Part shown: positions 36,338-48,936 of the stretch, one piece after another | Position numbering within the stretch: position 1 is the stretch's first letter | How the letters are laid out: the number at the start of each line of letters is the position of its first letter | Origin: Thamnaconus septentrionalis | Taxonomy: Eukaryota > Chordata > Actinopteri > Tetraodontiformes > Monacanthidae | DNA length: 64,000 nucleotides | Assembly: GCA_009823395.1 (NCBI GenBank) | Contig: CM020515.1 | Coordinates: 10,610,989-10,674,988 of the forward strand | Direction of reading: 5' to 3' | The notes under the pieces: generated by a model | Databases searched by the model: none | Seen by the model: the letters and a program-made list of their open reading frames with translations, nothing else | Told to the model about the DNA's origin: nothing | Position numbers and translations under genes: made by a program

Positions 36338-36500
36338 GGGAAGGACACAGACACATACACACACACACCCCTCCCTAACTTGGACTGACGCAGCAAATCA
36401 GCTTATGAATAGAGCTACAGTGCGGCAACAAGCGAGTGAAAAAGTAGAGACAAACGACACGACGAGGCGAAAGGAAGCGAGTGAGAGGAAGCATACTTAC
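35366..36500 (-). other. tob1: tob1 5'UTR intron (predicted, 1135 bp)
   Basis: The donor GTAAGTATG (plus-strand AC at 36499-36500) matches the intronic consensus. The acceptor reads CTTTGAACTCTTGCAG|GAAAAC (plus-strand CT at 35366-35367), with a pyrimidine-rich tract and a plausible branch sequence TTGAC about 30 bases upstream. The intron holds a 44-unit AC/GT repeat about 165 bases from the donor and a CpG-containing stretch around 35750-36115. I saw no better donor in the upstream 1.4 kb. Confidence 0.6.
36247..36334. repeat. (AC)44 microsatellite inside the tob1 5'UTR intron
   Basis: An uninterrupted AC run of about 88 bases, followed by a shorter interrupted AC stretch to 36368. On the tob1 transcript it is a (UG)n run, a known binding substrate of TDP-43 and CELF proteins. 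Confidence 0.95.
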
Positions 36501-36590
36501 TTTGAGTCAAAAATAGAGGATCTCAGTAGTTCTGAAGTACCGTCGATTAGTGCAAATAGGATGGGGGAGAAAAAGGTATAAATACTCTCT

Positions 36591-36614
36591 TCACATACAA
36601 TATGTTATCGACAT
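36591..36614 (-). promoter_or_regulatory. uORF 2 in tob1 leader (7 codons)
   Basis: The ATG starts on the final base of uORF 1's stop codon and the frame reads MSITYCM then TGA. This one-base stop-start overlap is a possible termination-reinitiation arrangement. It depends on the exon 1 model. Confidence 0.3.
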
Positions 36615-36643
36615 TACAAAAAAGTATTCCAGTACAAGGACAT
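36614..36643 (-). promoter_or_regulatory. uORF 1 in tob1 leader (9 codons)
   Basis: In predicted exon 1, an ATG followed by eight sense codons (MSLYWNTFL) and TAA. Its last base is shared with the next upstream ATG. If exon 1 is right, it could dampen Tob1 translation. Confidence 0.35.
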
Positions 36644-36784
36644 TTACGGCTTTCTTCGGTTGCTATTTTTTTTTTAAGTTTATTTTTTTCGTTGTTTTAT
36701 CCTTCGTTCAGCAGGCTGTCAGAGCGGCTCCCACTTCCTCGGGAGTTTAGCAACTTCGTCCGCCTCCCGACGCGGCGGCGCCCA

Positions 36785-36792
36785 TATTTATA
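36785..36792 (-). promoter_or_regulatory. tob1: TATA box of tob1
   Basis: TATAAATA on the minus strand, in a GC-rich setting, about 285 bases upstream of the predicted donor. It implies a start site near 36760. It is close to, but not, a MEF2 or CArG consensus. Confidence 0.6.
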
Positions 36793-36816
36793 GCTTCCCT
36801 CCGCCATGGGCACGAG

Positions 36817-36950
36817 GTGGGCGGTGATGCGGCTTCAGAGGTCAAAACAATACGGGCGGCCGCGATTGGTCCGCGACTCCGCTTCCGCCCTCCGCGAGTC
36901 GCGCAGCTCGCGCCGCAGTTGGCCGGCCGACGGCGTCACTCCGTGACACA
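36817..36950 (-). promoter_or_regulatory. tob1: tob1 proximal promoter: CCAAT box, GC boxes, CRE-half inverted repeat
   Basis: Upstream of the TATA box lie GGGCGG or its complement at 36819-36824, 36854-36859 and 36885-36890, a CCAAT box on the minus strand (ATTGG at 36865-36869, about -105), and an inverted pair GTCAC-TCC-GTGAC at 36934-36946 made of CRE-like half sites. The stretch is CpG-rich and fits a regulated immediate-early-type promoter. Binding is inferred from motifs only. Confidence 0.5.
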
Positions 36951-37717
36951 TGATTCCGTGAAACGGGAGAGACGCCTATTATGAGTGCTTGCGTCAGAGA
37001 TAACCTAGGTCTTTGCTGACAGCAAAAGACTGGAATAATTAATGTTTAGACAGAAACGGTATTATATAAACAGGTTTCCTGGCCGCGGCTTAGTTGTCCC
37101 GAAACAGTGCAAGTGTATTAAGTTTGGAAAATGTAAGCAGCGTTGCTGGTGTTTAGAGAGACTTTAAAAAAACAACAACATCTCACCATTATTATTTAAA
37201 GAAGGCTGGGACGTAGGGTTAATTATTGTTATAACTAGACCCGACTAATTTCTTTTCATGCTTCGTGTTTGCTCCACAACGGCGAACCAGAAGGAGAGCC
37301 ATCATTAAATCCGTGTTTTATAGCCCCCACAATTCTGGATAACCTTCGCGGACAGCCGTGGACTAGAAATGCTCGGCTTGTGGCGAACGTATACTTGCTG
37401 AGAGGAGATTCCCTATAGCGGAACAATACAGCGGGGCAGCAGTGTGGGTGGTGCTGAGTCCTCGCTGGGAAAACACGGGCGCTGATTGGTGGAAAACGGG
37501 GCAGGAGCCCTACGGTGAATGGTGTGCCCGTATCCAAGGTGCTGATGCAGGCTTCGCACGTCACCGCTCGGCTGAACACATGCTGTTACCAAATTTAAAG
37601 CGCACCAAACATGCACAGGACGTGAAGTCACTGCTCCACAATGTCGGCGAATCTATAGATTAGTTGTTGACAACAGAGAGCTCCAGAGTTAGAAACGTAA
37701 AAGCAAACTTTTAAAAC

Positions 37718-37768
<51 letters not shown>
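37718..37768. repeat. (GATA)12
   Basis: Pure GATA run, about 1 kb upstream of the tob1 promoter. Confidence 0.95.
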
Positions 37769-38025
37769 TCAATGTCTTTATTGATGTTAATAAGGTGAAT
37801 AAGATTTGCACAGTCCCCTTGTTGTCTGTTATCTGTCTCTATCTCTAAGTACACACTGTGAGGCACTGGAAAAAGCTACTTCCTGAATAGAATACCATGA
37901 AAAAACATGACGAGAGTAAAAGCAGAACAAGTTGAATGTTGCAACAATACTCCTGTGTCTAAGTGTCATGTGCAGTGATCCATTTTCTCTGTGACATGTG
38001 AACAGACAGACAGACATAGATACTG

Positions 38026-38101
<76 letters not shown>
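38026..38101. repeat. (GATA)19
   Basis: A second pure GATA run of 76 bases, 260 bases from the first. Short (CAGA)n precedes it. Confidence 0.95.
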
Positions 38102-38102
<1 letters not shown>

Positions 38103-38326
38103 TTTCTAGTCTTTCTTTTTCTGCACCTTGTTGACAGTGGGTGGCTTAACTTGTTTTTCTCTTTTTCTTTTTTTTCACCGCAGCAGCTGTGACTGTGACA
38201 GAAAAAGGAAGCGGCGCGGCCTCTATAGGTGTGCTGACAGAGTGGACTCTGCACTTGTGTTTGCCAGGCAGGGTCATGTGCTAGTTGTGAGCTGTTAAGT
38301 GTGCAAAAGGGCTCCCGTGCAAAGGG

Positions 38327-38393
38327 GAAGAGGAGGAGGAGGAGGAGGAGGCGGAGGAGGAAGAAGAAAAGTGGGAGGAGGAGGAGGAGGAGG
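38327..38393. repeat. (GGA)n polypurine tract
   Basis: GGA units with GCGGAGG and AAGAAG variants. It gives serine- or proline-rich spurious frames on the opposite strand. Confidence 0.9.
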
Positions 38394-40930
38394 CCAGCGA
38401 GGAATGGGGGAGGGGAGGGGTGAAGTGGACACATGAGACAGCCGATAGATTTGGCCGGGCCCGGCTGGAGGAGAGATTATGTGAGCTAACGCAGCCTTGG
38501 GATTCACATTCACTAATGCAGCGCCTGGGGCGATGTGGGCGGCAGAGTGTGTTGTCTGCCAGCAGCGTCGTGACATCAACGGCGCTGGCGAGGCCTTCTT
38601 TATTGTTTACTGCAAACAATCACAGTGTCTCACGTCCTCTCGGGCCGAGCTCAGCTCGTAGGCTTGGAGCTGACATTGTAGCCAGAGATTCCTGTTCTTT
38701 CTCTCTCTCTCTTTTTTTTTTTTTGCCCGTATTGGGTAAACAACAATTTTTCCCCCCCAGGTTGCTCGTAGTGGAGTCGGGCAGGAGTCACCCAACGCGG
38801 TAAGGTCAGCGGCCAAAACGAGGCACGTTAAGACCGCTATATTGTCTTAAGGGTGTAATCCTCTGCTGTATCCTCCACTCACCACTGCGTCTTTCACTTG
38901 CGCTTATGAGCAAGTGCAACACCCTTAAGAGCCCTAATCCAGAGTCAGTCTTTAAGTCTGCGCTCCGACTCCAGGGACGTGAATGTGGGTTGAGGGAGAA
39001 GCGGGAATTACACGAGTAATATTCCCCCCCCAAAAAAGAAAGATGGATTATTGGAATACAGGATAATCAAACTAAACAAGGAGGTGCCACTGAACCACAA
39101 GCACGTTTTTACCTCAGTGGATTAGAGCTCGCCCTGAATAATGCTACTATTTATCGCAAGGATTTCAAGGAGCGTGAAGGAGATGAGAGCCTCTCGTCTC
39201 GCCGGGAGACTTTCTCCCTTCCGCTGCTTCCATATATGACATAAACACACAGGCTGCTCCGAGCACAGGGCAACGCAGGGTGAACTCGTCGCTGCAGATG
39301 CGCGACAGATCGGCTCTGCGCTTTGTGAGCAGGGAGAAAAATATTTGGTAAAAATATGCCTAAACATTTGGGAGAGGGAGAGAAGTCAGACAAGTGCTTC
39401 TATTTGATTTTTTTTTTATACAGTAACTGAAGAAACAGCGGAGCCTCCCCGCCCCATACTCTTTTTATGCATTTTTTTTTTGTGTGTGTGTTGTTTTTTT
39501 TAACCGCCCCCTCACCCTCTCTCGTTCCAGCTCAGATGGAGAGCCTTTGACGTCACTAGTTATTACTTAACACAGCTCTGCAGAGCGCCCTGGGCTCCTC
39601 GTAGCACACAGATGCCTTTTTTCCTCGTCCCTGTGAAGAGTAAATGAGGTGCTGGGTGAGACACGCAGACAGAGACGGAGAGGGGAGAAGTGCTGCGGAG
39701 GAGCGGCGCAGCTCAGACTGGGACACCGTGTACAGTCTCGTATTCGGTCTCATCGCTGCTCCCTAAAGCCCGGTTATTGAAAATGGCAGTTATAGAATTC
39801 AGATTCTTTTCAGGGTGTCAAAGCGCCCTCTGGCAAAGTGACCCCTTCCCTCCTGTGTACTGGCCCCTCGGGTGAAAGGGCTAATTATCTCTGTAGGCAT
39901 TTAGATATTGATTTAGAAGAAGAAAGTGGTAAACAGTGGTGGGTTGTATGCGTTAACCACGGCAGCATCACTGGGAGTGTAGTGGTGGTCACATTACAGC
40001 CAGCAATTAGCACGTTTTAGCTAATGGAAAACCAAAAAAAATGAAAAGAAAACATTGAAAAATGTTACATTTTAGAACCCAAACACACTGCATTTCTTTT
40101 CCTGAAACGCATTTTTTCCCTCCCTGCTTTTTAGATTCACATTAAAATTCAATTGCAAGGGCCCCACCTCCTCCAGCGCACAATTGTGGCATCTTTTTGC
40201 ATTTCAATGACATAAAAGACACTGAAAAGGACCTCATATAAAAGTGGCTCGGGCTGGATTTGAAAGTAAATAAATATTAACAACAATAATAAATCATATT
40301 TGTGCCGTTCAGACTGTCATAAAAAACAGATTTGGTCTCAGAGACCTCACAGATTCCACAATGAAATGTGACTTCAGCGGGGAAATCTGGATGGCAATCA
40401 ACACCATCTGCTCGCATGACGCATCGCGCAGGCACTTCTCTTGTTGCTGTGGTTGACCAGGTTGGACTTCGACTGTATTTCACTTGGCCTGACTGAGCGT
40501 TTGGTTTGTATTTGTAATTGTTGCTCTGTCCTTTTTGGTCTGTCCGCTGCCTCGGACAGAAAGACCAAATATCAACCGTGTTTGATATTTACGGTGTGGA
40601 TCGGGGGCAGCTAAATAATCCACACACTCCAAGAGTATTTGGACAAGTGATCATTTACGTCCGAGCTGATTGTTTTCGTGGATTAGTAGCAGGTATGAAA
40701 TGGTGTTTGGGTGTTCCTTTCCAGCGCACCACTGGTTATCCTGCCACTGACACTGTACATTCGATGCCCAGTCTGGTGTTAAATCTTGTTAAATGAATTT
40801 TGCAAGTGACTGAGTTTATACGTCCACATCTCATGGTGCTTCCTGTGAGGGGAGTGACAAACTGTCCTGCTGCTTTGCTCTGGAACAGACTGTCAGCTGT
40901 GGCCATCCATTAAGCATCATGCATCAGTGG

Positions 40931-41031
<101 letters not shown>

Positions 41032-42039
41032 ATTTGCAGCGGATACATTACGAGTTGTCACGACAGCAGCTAATACTATCCACAGCCAGCGCAGTCCCTT
41101 CATAACCCGCCGAGGCTGTTACATAATTCAACCAATGGCAGCTCGCGGGAGCACCGTCAATGGGTTCATTGGCCAGACCAGGGCTGGACGCACAGGAGCA
41201 TCAGCAATTGTCCGTTTATTATCATTTTATCGCTGCCAGTTCCTAAATATCCGGTGCCAGGGTGAAAAGCTTCAGTGTAACACTGCCCTCGGCCGTTCCA
41301 CACTATATTACTTCCCTTGTGTGAATTTGTTTGTATAAAACCTTTAGCAGTTGTTATTTGTACTGACAGCAGAACAAAGGAGGACTTAACTTTGCTCTGT
41401 TGTACCATCAACGTGTGCCTCCTTAACTCTCCTTTCACCAATGGTACGTGCCACTTCCATTTCTTTCCTCGCTTTGTTTCACGCTTTGCATCCACACAAT
41501 TTTAATATTTTGGAGCTCCCAAAATAAACTTTTAACAAATCTCCTGACCTGGTTCAGTTGAGCCAATAAAAAGTGTCTTTTGTCTGAGAGACGTAAGCGC
41601 TTACGAGCGCAGTCCAGCATTACTTCTTCCACTGACAACATGACTAGACCATTTTAACCCATGTACTGCTTCAAGGCAATGCACATGGGCAAAATGGGTA
41701 AGACACCCATACACTACACAAGTGTTGTGGGCGGAGTTGGGTAGCCACAAAACTGGATGGACTGTTTTTTTCCCAAATAAAAGGATTTGAAAACTAAATA
41801 AGAACAAACTAAAGGAGACAAACTGAGTAAAACAGCACTAGTACTTGCAACATTCGATATTACAGAGACAGGCAGCTTCAATCAACAAAGCTCTGCAGAG
41901 GCTCTGCATAACTGTGTAGTCATGAACTGGTCTATTATATTCGAGTCATAGTAAAACTATATTTGCCCTTGCAGAAACGACTTGAATGTTCATAACCTGG
42001 CAGGTGACAAATGTGGGAGGTACTGGCCAGGTACATTGC

Positions 42040-42098
42040 CGGCATGTATACATATACATCCATACATACATGCATGCATGCATACATATACATACATA
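42040..42098. repeat. (CATA)n / (CATG)n tract
   Basis: Imperfect TACATA, TGCATG and CATACA units. Confidence 0.8.
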
Positions 42099-42220
42099 AG
42101 ACAGCAGGTCAACACAGTCAGCTGCACAACATCGTGAGCATGTTCGCACGCGAGTTCTGATCTCATATCACATGAGCGTTTTAAACACTGACTCTTTTCA
42201 TCTCACAATCCCTTCCCCCC

Positions 42221-42256
42221 ATATCATATCATATCATATCATATCATATATCATAT
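42221..42256. repeat. (ATATC)n pentamer repeat
   Basis: Seven units, one with an inserted AT. Confidence 0.95.
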
Positions 42257-43267
42257 AACAAAACATGTCATATCACTTTTTTTTTAATGAATTTAAAGAG
42301 AAATGTAGAGGAAAGAACTCACAAGAACTCTGCGTGGTCTCCGCTATCACACACGTGCACACACACGCGCTTGCGGGTGTTTTTGCACATGACCCATCTC
42401 AGATGATAGACCGGCGACTCGGAGGTCTGAAGGACGGCGAGAATCAATCCAGTAATGAGGTGTCAATAGGTGAGAAGGTGTGTGAGAGCAGCCGCGGTGT
42501 CGGGCAATAAACCAAAACATCCGTGGCCGCTGTCATCTCTCGCTAATCTGTCATATTTTACCTTGAGAATTTTTCATCAACGTTGGAGCAAATCCAACAA
42601 GCGCAGTGTGACTCGGCTCAAACCATGAATCATAAATCAGTTGGACCAGTTTTAAAAGAACACGACGGTACGTCGTCCGGCTTTGTTTAAAAAAAACAAA
42701 AAGTAAACAAAAGCTTCTGGGACTTTCTGCAGCTGCGTTTTAAAGAGCACAGAGTTATGAATTATTAACGCCGGCTCGAGCGCACACAAGACATTTGGGG
42801 GCCTCCCTGTGTATCCTGGGCCAACCCCCCCACCAAATATGGCCGGAGGAATTCCATCCCAGCGCCTCGTGGCTGCGTTCGCGCCTGACCATGGAGCCGT
42901 GGGCCTCAAGCGTGATCAATCGAGGCACTTTTTACACTTTTTAGTGCTCGTTTGTCACCATGCAAGGCGTCGGCGAAGCAATAGCCAGTCGGAGAAAAGG
43001 GTGTGGGAGGGGGGTGGGGGTGGGGGGGCAGAGAGCCATCAGGATTATCTGGGAGGATATGAGGGAAGGAGGAGGAAGGCAGAGATGACAGTTGTGGCCC
43101 GAGGGTTAGGAGTGACCTCGGAGGGATTTAGAGCCAGAGAGAGAAAATGAAGAGCCGCTGGGGTTGGAGAACGGGAGAGCACGACACTCTGCCGGAAGCG
43201 GAGGCGTGACAATACCTGCGTACCTTCATATACAGGAGAAAAAGCAGCATAAACCTCAAAGGATGTT

Positions 43268-43330
43268 CAATGTAAAGCACTTTGGGTGCCTTGAAAAGTG
43301 CTATATAAATGCAATCTGTTATTACTAATA
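43268..43330 (+). mobile_element. LINE 3' tail remnant
   Basis: TGTAAAGCACTTTGGGTGCC, then TTGAAAAGTGCTATATAAAT and an ATT-rich end. This block is known as the 3' end of fish LINEs. The body is absent, as in a severely 5'-truncated insertion. Confidence 0.6.
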
Positions 43331-43689
43331 GATTTTTTTTAAATTGCTTTTTAAAAACAACAGTGCAACAAGCGAAAGATTTACTCGTAACTGAAATATT
43401 ATCCCAGCATGAGACCGTGACATTGACTGCCATCTATATCCAAAGACAGAAGCACGAGGAGAATAATATGTAAACCCCCTCTGTGTAATTCTGTCATTCC
43501 AGACATACGCGTCCAACGGCCGACGGAGACGAAGCGGTCGGGTCGCACCCTGGCTGGAAACTCATCTACCCCGATGACGACGGCTGGTCTTTGCTTTCCA
43601 GATTATCTGAAAAAAAAACCGCCATCGCAGGTTGCTCATCGGAGCGATAGCGACGGCGCCGAAAATTGGTTACCGCGGCTCGTCTCTCG

Positions 43690-43990
43690 CAATCAGTTTC
43701 AACACGCAGCACGGATTGCATTTTCGTGAGGAGATTCACGGGGGGCGTGGAGGGTAAAGGTTAGCATTTCCATTTAGCCGCCGCGCCGGACCGCGACGCC
43801 CAAATTAGCGCCACGCGGCTAACGGCGTTCACAAATGAGAAAATGAACATATTTGCGTATAAATAATGCATGTCGCGGCTGAGTTTTTCCGCGCGTTCTT
43901 TGAGGATGCGCGGCTGTTTATTATTCATCAGCTGCAATCAAGCGCGGCTCTAAGAATAGGCGTCCAGTACAGAGCCCAATTAAAAAAAGA
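43690..43990. promoter_or_regulatory. candidate enhancer-like block
   Basis: A mix of CpG-rich words and A/T homeodomain-type words (CGTATAAATAATGCATG, TTTATTATTCATCAGCTG with an E-box). Motif-based. Confidence 0.2.
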
Positions 43991-45704
43991 AACGGAAAAG
44001 AAACGCAATGATTTCCATAAAACTGCTGCCGTTCCAGACGTCCTGGTCCTTCCAGCTACCAGTCTGAGTTAGACCTCCTGTTGCTTTACTGGTTTGTTGC
44101 AAGCAAACACAGTACGCGCACGCACACACAGGCCGGCGGCAGCGCGTGACTCTTGACAGCCAGTGGACCAACCTGTTTTGGAAACAGATATGTTATCATG
44201 AAGTGGCCAATGCATACTCAAAAAGGACTAGAGCGCATTAACCTTTCCTTTATTTAGCCTCCGTCCGACGGCGCCAACCAGGGGAACCAATATCAGATGG
44301 CAAACTGGCCGGCCGGCCGTGAATAAGAAGCAGGACGCAGATGGAGACGGCGAAGCAGAGAGGGAGGTGTGCCAGTTTGGATATTCTAGGAGCGAGATGC
44401 AAGAGCAGTTGGGGAAGTGCGGAGCTTTGAGCTGCAAAACTGATGCAGATGACACTCTGGCTCGTTCCCTTGTTGTGCTCAGAGCAGCTGACCTCAAGCG
44501 GAGGTTAAAGAGATCTTTGGATCTTTGGAATGTCATCTCAGCTGAGTAAGAAAGCAAACTGCAGAAGAAAAAAAACAACCGATACCTGTGTATTTATCAT
44601 TACGCTGTGGTAATGGTCATGCTGTCTCGCTAGCCACAGCTATCGGGATAAAGTGCAACCAGACTGGTTTGCCGAACCACCCGCCCTGCTGCTGCATAGC
44701 TCTGAAAACATTTTTCTCCCTTCAGCAGATTCCATCTAAGGAACGTCGACGTAGAGATAACACCCCCCTTGTTGTCTGACGTCCTGCCTGATCGTACCAC
44801 ATCTCTCTGACATCTCCAAGAGGACAACCACAAAATCTGAGCAGATCTACACTGTGGTGGCATGCGGAAAAAAGCCCAAAACAAAACAGAAAGGTCTTCC
44901 CTTCACCTCCTGACACTAAGACCAACGACCAATGACTCTAAGAGGATGTGTGTGTGCCGGTGTTACTGGTCAGCGTGGTGGTGATCCGTCACTGGAGGGG
45001 ATCAGAAGAAGAACGGACGTAAGACGAAGGTAGGAAGTTTTTGATGGTGGAGCCACAGTTGCAAGTTATTACTCAGCAAGCCACCACTCTTCTTCTTCTT
45101 CTCTCATTGAGAGAATTAGTGGCCACAGCCAATCGTCTGCCTCCTCCTCCTCATCTTCTTCTCCTACACACCAACTGACATCACACGCTCTGTCACTCCA
45201 TCCATAAATCTTCCCCCCGCTCTTCCTCCAGCCCGAGCAGCCCTCCTACCCACTGTCTCCAGAACATCTAATATCTCCCGTCCTTCTGATCCTCCCAACG
45301 CACTGGAAAGGTAAAAGGTTGCCGCGTTCGACCAGTTTAAAACATCCAAGTGGGAAGGTTGCGTTCAAGACTTTCACTCTGCAGCGTGTCGTCAAAACAG
45401 CTGTTGTCATTTAAATTTATTGGCCCCCGCTGGATGGAAAAAGCAGGAAGCGCCCCGGGTCCTTCTACTTCCAGATCCTTCCTACCAAACCTGTTTGCTC
45501 ACTGCTGACAGGAAGTAGCCAACAGCTGAGCTTCACACCCCGAGGTTTGCGTCGCCCGTCTGAAGGCACCTTCAGAGGCTGGGAAGGTGGCGGCCGGCTC
45601 GCCCTGCCTGCCGCGGGTGCTCTTTGATCCCACGTGAAAAAAAACACTCACGGTGTCACTGCCTCAATCCCCCAAACTCCCCCTCCCATTCTTCACCCAA
45701 GTCC

Positions 45705-45960
45705 AAGGGATCCAATATGGTGGCCCATTCATTTCAATGGAGTTGCTCAACGAAACAAATTTTTGGGTTCTGAGTTGCTTCAGAGGCCCCATAGAAGATT
45801 AAAAGTTCATGACTTAAAAATCTACAATAGGAACATTTTTTATGAAACACTTTTCAGGTCACAGTTTCTACGGGTATTTCTCTTTGTATTGCGGGCTATG
45901 GGATAAATGTTTTTTGTTGGTGGTATAGGGTTTTTTGGCTGCAGTACCTCGAGTTGCCAC
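45705..45960 (+). repeat. probable dispersed repeat of unknown class
   Basis: CCAATATGGTGGCCCATTCA and TTTCAATGGAGTTGCTCAACG resemble a block I associate with repetitive fish DNA. Ends are not defined and no coding content is seen. Confidence 0.3.
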
Positions 45961-46744
45961 TGGGAAAAAATTGTCTTGTCGCCGTATTGCCAGTCCTGAA
46001 TCCAGTTCTTATAATACCTCCATGCCCTCATCCCCACGCACACGCCGAGTGTCAACCCTGTCATTGGGACAACCGAGTCATGTCTCTCCTCCTCCCCCCG
46101 ACCTTTGACCCGTCATGCATTTATACACACACACACATGCACGCGAACACAAATCTAGTTTTGACACAACGGTGCCACGGACGACTTCTCGGAGCAGCAG
46201 CTGGCCGCCGTGGCGGTGAAGATAGAACCCACGCGGTCACATGACATATTGGAACTCCCGAAGAAGCCGAGCAGGAGTTGGATCATCTGACAAAAAGGCT
46301 TTAAATACAACCAGTACGTCCCAGTCAGCCGGGGGGCCGAGGAAGCTCCCCCATGCAAGCCCACTTTCATGTTCGCTCCCTTTTGGGTTTCCCGCTCGGG
46401 TTTATTTCCAATGCCAGATCCTCGGCTGCTCCTTCCCGCCTACAACCTCTTGGAAATGAACTGAGTCGCAGAAAAAAAGTTCAGGGCACCGACGCAAAGT
46501 TCACTTTGAAAATGTACACTTTAAACGCAGCAGGGAGGCACAGGTGAAAAACTACAATAAAAAAACTACAATAAAATAAAACGTTTTTTGAGGGTATTCT
46601 GGCTGGGGAATCATATTATTGGCCTTTGACTGAGGAAAGGACCTTTATTTATTATTTAGTTTTCAAATTGTAGTTTTTCATGCAGGGCCCTGGCAAAGTA
46701 GTTTCAACAAATTACTTATTCAAAAACCCCAATAGACAGCCAGA

Positions 46745-46985
46745 AAACAGCATCTTTAGCCCTCTGTTTACACACTCGGCGTGATGCTTAAGTCTTTTGG
46801 TGTAATTTGTGAGGCTATCTGGTGGAATGGCTGTGTTGTCACTAACCTGGGAGAAGTCTAAGTTCCTTTTGTGGCGTCACAAAGCACCGCAACACTTTCA
46901 CAAAAGTTCAGCAAGAAAAGTAAATAATTGGGTTTTTTTTGTTTTGTTTTTTTACCTTGTTATTTGTTAGAAACATCAACAAAGT
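46745..46985 (-). mobile_element. CRE-palindrome repeat, copy G
   Basis: On the minus strand: CTTTGTGACGCCACAAAAGG (plus 46868-46885), TTCTCCCAGGTTAGTGACAACA, then TGTAAACAGAGGGCTAAAG. This is the copy that keeps the CpG in the palindrome centre. Confidence 0.55.
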
Positions 46986-47344
46986 GATTTTTGCACAAAG
47001 CAGACCCTGTAACTTCCGGCAATCAGCTGCTCAGCAGCCAGCCGCCCGCCAAAGCCTGTCACACGGCCGTCAAGGGACATCGGCGTAATCACTCAGGTCA
47101 GACATGTAAAAGCAACACTCGGCGAGGCAGCAAATGGGCGGCCTGCGGTGTGGGGAAAAGGACTTCAATTACAGTCTTTGGCAGGAGGAGAAAATGAATG
47201 CAATCAGAGCGATGCATCATCACACGGCCCGGCAGGGAGTCTCACATTATGCATTTGTATTTTTTTTTTTTTTTTGAATATGTGCGGCGGTACGAAAGCA
47301 CACAAAAGGAAACGTCGGAATATTGGAGACGTGATCAAAATGAC

Positions 47345-47370
47345 ATTTATTTATTTATTTATTTATTTTA
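47345..47370. repeat. (TTTA)6
   Basis: Short A/T tetranucleotide run. Confidence 0.9.
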
Positions 47371-48896
47371 ACGTTCTTCCTTTCTTTTAGGCAAGATTTA
47401 CAACTTTTGCCTGAAGTGCCAAACTGACTATTGCACCCGAGCCTTGATTCTTCATGCTGTTAGTGCAGAGTTTCCCTTTTGGGTATATTGGGGGAGGCTA
47501 CAATTAAATGGCTGCAAAAATAAATTGAAATGAAATTACACAGCTTGACAATGATGGAACAAATGAAACACAATAATCTAAAAAATGAAGCCAGAATGCA
47601 ACATTTTCCCGCATTAACTCCTTAATTCCTTCCACTGGTTTCCGTCCCTCAGTCCCTAAAAGCCATTTACTCCTCAGTTTGCCCGTCTAAGCTGGCCGCA
47701 ACGTGTCATTCACGTCCACACAACGACGACTGTGTTATCAGCGTGTTGATGTAACTCCCGAAACTGTCTGCTGCTGCACCGGCCGCCCACGCAGGGAGAG
47801 ACGCACGCCACGGTAGAAATGACGGCGCTGTTAACACACAAAAAATTAAATAAATAATAAAAAAAAATCCACGATTCTGCCACAAAGTGCCTCCTTCTGT
47901 TGGACCCGTTGTTTGCCTTAGCCGCCTCACAAACAAAACTCCCATTCAGGGTAAGCGCACAAGCCTTTTAGTGATGTCACCGTCGCCATGGTGACTATTC
48001 TCACGCCCCCCTCCGTCCCCCCAGCCCTCCCTCCCTCTTCTCCCTTTCACCCTCTTTGATCCTTTAAATCTCCTCAGAGCGACAGTGACAGTCCATCTGT
48101 TACGTTCTCCCTCGAAACACACTGGGCGCTTTGTGTGGCGGCGGGCGGCAGCGCGGCGACGGAACAATGTCACTTCCGGGGAGGCGGGGAAACTTAAGTT
48201 GTTGTTCAAGTGTTTCCTCTGTCCCGTGACTGAAACTGGAAGCAGCACGGAAAGACTGTTGAAGTGAGAGTGATGGATGGCTAGCACCGAGGCCCATAAA
48301 TATCCATCCATCCTCTGGGCTCTGCTCACTTGCAGCTGAACTTGCCTAGTGTATTAGGAGTAGCAGCAGTAATAATAGTATTTAGTGTGAGAACCAAGCG
48401 ACGTTTAACAAATGCAAACTGAGCTTTTCCTACCCACTTCTTTGACTTTTCAGACGTACTTTGCAATAAATGTCACAAGAAATATTTCAACATTGTGCAT
48501 TTTACAACACAACACTTTCACTTTATCTACTTTGAAATGATTATCCCTGCTGAGTAATTCTCTGCCAGCCAATCAACACTAACTGCTTTACTGCTGGTTG
48601 CAGCAGTTAAAAAAAAAAAAAAAGCCGTCCTGGCTTACGCAACATCACATTGACTGGTTCCCATACATCTGTTTAAAGAGTCAGATGGGGCTTTAAAGCT
48701 CGACTCTGTTGGTGTGTGTGTGTCGCGTCCGCGCCCTGCTGATAACCAGGATCTGGCTGCTGCTGATCAGCGACTCGTTCACAGACCTGCTTATTATGTA
48801 AGGGCACGGGTTTATTTTTAGAGAGCACTATCGGAGGAAACAAACACTCTTCCCCACCCCAAGGCGCTGGCCCAGTTGTGCTGGTTCCATCGTGGC

Positions 48897-48899
<3 letters not shown>

Positions 48900-48934
<35 letters not shown>
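48900..48934. repeat. (GT)17
   Basis: Uninterrupted GT run. Confidence 0.95.

Positions 48935-48936
<2 letters not shown>

Larger units (their letters stand above)
36501..36760 (-). other. tob1: tob1 exon 1, non-coding (predicted)
   Basis: Predicted first exon. Its 5' edge is set about 30 bases downstream of a TATAAATA box on the minus strand, so it is good only to tens of bases. Its 3' edge is a donor reading TCAAA|GTAAGTATG. It has no long open frame but contains two tiny upstream ORFs. Mammalian TOB1 also has a non-coding first exon followed by one coding exon, so the structure is expected. The edges are inference from splice and promoter motifs, not transcripts. Confidence 0.6.

Noticed and set aside
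36784..36795. MEF2 or CArG (SRF) site overlapping the tob1 TATA region
   Set aside because: CTATAAATAT fails the last MEF2 position, and there is no CC(A/T)6GG. A TATA box explains it better.
38281..38619. Serine-, proline- or leucine-rich frames on the minus strand
   Set aside because: Produced by the GGA polypurine run.
44319..44549. 76-codon frame with a charged, protein-like composition
   Set aside because: No domain, no splice or promoter context, and a longer frame runs on the opposite strand.
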